This document shows, in pieces, positions 62,401 to 64,000 of a DNA stretch of 64,000 nt; position 1 is the first letter of the stretch; every line of letters starts with the position of its first letter. The notes beneath the pieces were generated by a model. That model ran no database searches and was not told the DNA's origin. It saw only the letters and a list, made by a program, of their open reading frames with translations. A program made the position numbers and the translations under genes. Source of the stretch: Pseudomonadota bacterium (GTDB lineage Bacteria; Pseudomonadota; Gammaproteobacteria; Burkholderiales; Rhodocyclaceae); contig JAGTRU010000001.1 in assembly GCA_018261905.1 (NCBI GenBank), positions 124,001 through 188,000 of the forward strand, in the 5' to 3' direction.

Positions 62401-63565
62401 CGCCCGCGATCTCGGCACTCCACGGCCCGAGCCGGGCCTTGCCGGTGACGCCGCACAGCGTCTGCCAGCCATCGGCGCTGCCCTGGACGCGGACATCGAC
62501 GCGGTAGCCGGCGACGCCGAGCGGAGCCCGGGTGGCGGTAACCGAAGCATCGCCGCGAGCACGACTGTTGTCCAGTTGCCGGTTGACCCAGGCCAGTACC
62601 TGCTCGTCGTCCCAGCCGATCTGGATGCCGGCTTCGGCCCCCGGGGGCAGGGCATAGCCCCCCTCCTCCGAGCAGGCATCCGCGGTGGTCGGCTGGCGCA
62701 GGTGCACCGCGCCGGCAAAGCCGTCGTCGTATTCCATCGCCTCGCTCGGGACGCGATTGGCCTCGCTGCCCTGCAAGATTTCATCATCGGGGAAGAGCAC
62801 GGCGGCAAACAGCGGGCGCCCCTGAGTGCTCAGCGGCGGCAAGCGCGCGGCGTAGCAGTCGGTGCGCTCGGCCGACCAGCCGAGCGGCCCGCCAATCATC
62901 GCGGGCGCCAGCCCAAGGTAGAGCCAGCCCCCCTCGGCCAGCAGCGTTGCCATATCCTGGCCGGGGATTTCGACGTCGAAATCGTAGATCAGCCCCATGG
63001 CGCGCGCCAGCTTCGGCTGCTTGAGGGCATAGGAAATCACCTGACCCCAGGACACCGTGTCGGGCTGCGTGGGTTTCGGGGCGGGGGTCTGGCCGCGCAT
63101 GCGGCAGGCATACTCATGTTCCGACAGCACGTAGCGGGGATCGCGCGGTTCGACCAGGCCGGTCGCGCTCTTGTAGCTTTCCGGCAGGACCTTGTACACC
63201 GACCCCAGGGCGTCCAGCCGCTGGGCGCGTTTCTGGCGGGACAGGGCAAGTTGCGCGGGCGGCGCCGAGGTCGGCGAGAACTGCTCTGCCAACGCCGCGA
63301 ACAGTGCCCTGGCATCGTCGAATGCGGGGAGCGGCGTGAGTAGCGTGGACCGGTTGCCCGCCAGGTTGACCTTGAAGTCCGCTGGGCCGGGCTGGACGAC
63401 GAGTTGCAGCGTCAGCGGCGTGCCGGCGAAAGCGGCGCCGCTGTCGAAGAGCGGCGCGTTGAGCGGGTCACCCACCGGCAGGACGAGGAGCGAGGCCCGC
63501 AGGCGTTGGCCATCCCAGCGCTGGGGGAAAGGCAGAAGGGTGAGTCGGTAGTCGTCGTGTGCCAT
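59456..63565 (-). CDS. very large protein of unknown function (1369 residues)
   Basis: I choose ATG 63565 (MAHDDYRLTLLPFPQRWDG) with AGAGGC upstream. There is no signal peptide and no membrane helix. The chain is predicted beta-rich, with many short strands, frequent Pro/Ala/Gly turns and repeated phrases of the kind YRVDVRVQGSADGW, YDFRVRLVDLTGG and LRVGYGGEHWTTARARFS, which recall fibronectin-type or carbohydrate-active beta-sandwiches. I do not recognise any domain. It reads in the same direction as the partial gene upstream, 13 nt away, so the two are probably one operon continuing beyond the window. Confidence 0.75.
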   Translation of the reverse strand: MAHDDYRLTLLPFPQRWDGQRLRASLLVLPVGDPLNAPLFDSGAAFAGTPLTLQLVVQPGPADFKVNLAGNRSTLLTPLPAFDDARALFAALAEQFSPTSAPPAQLALSRQKRAQRLDALGSVYKVLPESYKSATGLVEPRDPRYVLSEHEYACRMRGQTPAPKPTQPDTVSWGQVISYALKQPKLARAMGLIYDFDVEIPGQDMATLLAEGGWLYLGLAPAMIGGPLGWSAERTDCYAARLPPLSTQGRPLFAAVLFPDDEILQGSEANRVPSEAMEYDDGFAGAVHLRQPTTADACSEEGGYALPPGAEAGIQIGWDDEQVLAWVNRQLDNSRARGDASVTATRAPLGVAGYRVDVRVQGSADGWQTLCGVTGKARLGPWSAEIAGEFAVDTPPQRPNLESDVMLTLPRYFAAWRGTSLVLADPVAQRLAGRRPAASAWTAQAAPPLRYGERYDFRVRLVDLTGGGPQVGDVAINPAAAPVASVRFERRVPPKAMRLATDDPASPTRLTLRRPLLAYPDFVFAGVDASADLVAELVGNLTAERSMVFGVGIPDPDVSHVAITVQVLTPRGDAGGALPRDGEFVEVYTVLKELPARDGFPATSPRFADEESALAVNIDYVDCADIEAAAGDLATASSGDRLAVPTGRNVRLRIRPANLPAATTPSHFAPALRQSVAGHDVALGLLADVALRREEIKPVQLLDVHLRPTERCVAMLLQPLDLLGQPSPDPVQLVAETLDLEADGMSLRARPGRRVAFAASGALRHMLADGNGKITFASRDELYGHWLVARRVRLERDWTWSGLVDQGIAIERPAAATGEPAEAIGEVALPFVVSKQANKGKDEPRNYSELIFFDAIQPADADPLTGIGRVQKVNWQARAMLRSGAAVVGQECHVTLPIARPPGTQPAIAAVGIARPATVVPEADGGYAATPAMPKSLWIEFEQGLAIDGKHPDRGLKYFARVLGYGPDPLITPAQSIPLFGKFPEPPLPVDPEWIRVIRPGQSADRAGYEAMVELLPAEPAAPGAAIRHWLLPLPPGVDADSPALFGFWTYELRVGYGGEHWTTARARFSRPLRVTGVQHPAPEIVCNVYRSQGVQTNVLPKPDAPIFTHAAHLLMQTALSQYPAPSVAKADRIALATLKLSISPAELAQYQAATGAAVGGGELAITSEAPISPTAADWFTEVLAGGDIVVQAPFAVSLVDGRPITYAIALFSSNLASMAAPRLPQRVPTQPLSNLWALLYVQIEQADASGQRNLLLARQPMPFAGDLERVTRDPSQWFGRTVFERAAVELQLAELGLPANAALSVLVVELLPNSAAQPVEEFPAPPRGSTSPEAVRSANLLAADPLGLGLGRQRILRTSPLTPIQDVC

Positions 63566-63578
63566 GATTGCCTCTGCT

Positions 63579-64000
63579 TTAGCGAGCAACTTCGGTTGCG
63601 AAGGGCCAGGAAGTGTCGAAGTCGATGTCGATGACCCAACAGATCGAGATGTGGATGCCGACCGCCACATAGGCATCGAAACGGACATGGTCTTCGTCCG
63701 GTACATCAGGCGAAATGCCGGCGCCGGCTTCGAGCGTCAGGCCGGCGCTGGCGACGCCGCCGAGGACGTCGACGCCGGCATGACCGGTGAGGATTCCGGC
63801 GATACGCAGCTCGCTGCCGATCTCGAGCTGGATCGCGATGATGATCGAGGCGCTGCCGCGGGCGATGCCGATGTCGATGGCCAGCGCCAGCCCGAGTCCG
63901 GCGCGCACCATGAGGCGGTGGCCGTCGCTGCCGACCGCCAGACGGACCAGGGCGGTGCCGGCGAACGGCGACAGGATCAGGGTCATCGGGTTCTGCTCGG
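63579..64000 (-). CDS. partial protein of unknown function at the window edge
   Basis: The frame is open from the right edge to a stop at 63579; an ATG occurs at 63986 but the start may lie outside. The about 136 residues seen are hydrophobic and regular (VRAGLGLALAIDIGIARGSA, ELRIAGILTGHAGVDVLGGV, VRFDAYVAVGIHISICWVID), more like a beta-structure with alternating residues than membrane helices. No family was recognised. It precedes the 1369-residue gene by 13 nt. Confidence 0.55.
   Translation of the reverse strand, partial: EQNPMTLILSPFAGTALVRLAVGSDGHRLMVRAGLGLALAIDIGIARGSASIIIAIQLEIGSELRIAGILTGHAGVDVLGGVASAGLTLEAGAGISPDVPDEDHVRFDAYVAVGIHISICWVIDIDFDTSWPFATEVAR

Noticed and set aside
59690..63343. 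Plus-strand open frame of 1217 codons
   Set aside because: It is antisense to the 1369-residue gene. The minus-strand frame has a proper ribosome site and protein-like composition, so I kept that one, though neither has a recognised family.

Overview
The window is GC-rich, tightly packed chromosomal DNA from a respiratory Gram-negative bacterium. A betaproteobacterium, probably Rhodocyclales-like, is my inference. It rests on System I cytochrome maturation genes, NsrR, CcoG, DctBD with sigma-54 promoters, MoeA paralogues and a DUF2325 operon. No rRNA, tRNA, CRISPR array, integrase or complete insertion sequence was seen.

The centrepiece (about 2.6-29.6 kb) is a multiheme cytochrome system. 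I count 40 CXXCH haem sites in 11 genes, 39 of them between 2668 and 20400. Layout: two triheme class-I-type cytochromes on the minus strand (2668-3633, 3814-4845) diverge from a monohaem cytochrome (5008). There follows a long plus-strand run: tetrahaem cytochrome (5470), NHL-propeller lipoprotein (6217), a second tetrahaem cytochrome with its own promoter and a strong terminator (7589), parvulin-type prolyl isomerase (8548), an 802-residue outer-membrane beta-barrel candidate (9625), four c7-type triheme-domain genes (12085, 12514, 14450, 15246), a helical periplasmic protein (13546), two more propellers (15598, 16575) and an 11-haem cytochrome (17644). Next come a ResB/ResC pair (System II haem attachment), a haem-copper-oxidase-like membrane protein that appears to lack the CuB His pair, and a membrane-anchored TPR protein. 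System I genes ccmF-ccmG-ccmH-ccmI and a TlpA-like thioredoxin lipoprotein close the block. Together these could make an electron path through the periplasm and across the outer membrane, possibly with extracellular cytochrome polymers. That is a hypothesis from gene content.

Regulation may be what makes this a system. Sequences of the -24/-12 sigma-54 type, all with exactly 10 nt between GG and GC, lie upstream of the PAS sensor (2555), the cytochromes at 4845 and 5008, the tetrahaem cytochrome at 7589, ccmF, the OB-fold protein at 36881, a Cache-domain kinase (40980), a DUF2591 protein (41406) and aspA. Several are accompanied by dyads built from TTCCCG/CGGGAA half-sites. An NtrC-type kinase/regulator pair (30223-33151) sits in the same region, in an apparent operon with a cytochrome and two free-standing periplasmic Reg_prop propellers. 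A paralogous Cache kinase (39145-40980) is linked to a solute-binding protein and an output-less sensor.

The right part is more conventional: NsrR/CcoG/Crp-Fnr and a small HD hydrolase (42-45.4 kb); DctD-DctB, a TauE-family permease, a dctA disrupted by an apparent internal deletion, and aspA with a sigma-54 promoter and DctD-like site (45.4-52.3 kb); two MoeA paralogues, the second fused to a PBP-like domain (52.4-55.6 kb); a DUF3553 protein; a Fur-box operon ending in a DUF2325 protein (57.1-59.3 kb); and two unrecognised genes at the right edge, one very large. A roughly 115-155 bp interspersed repeat with CCGCAGAG-type ends occurs five times between genes.
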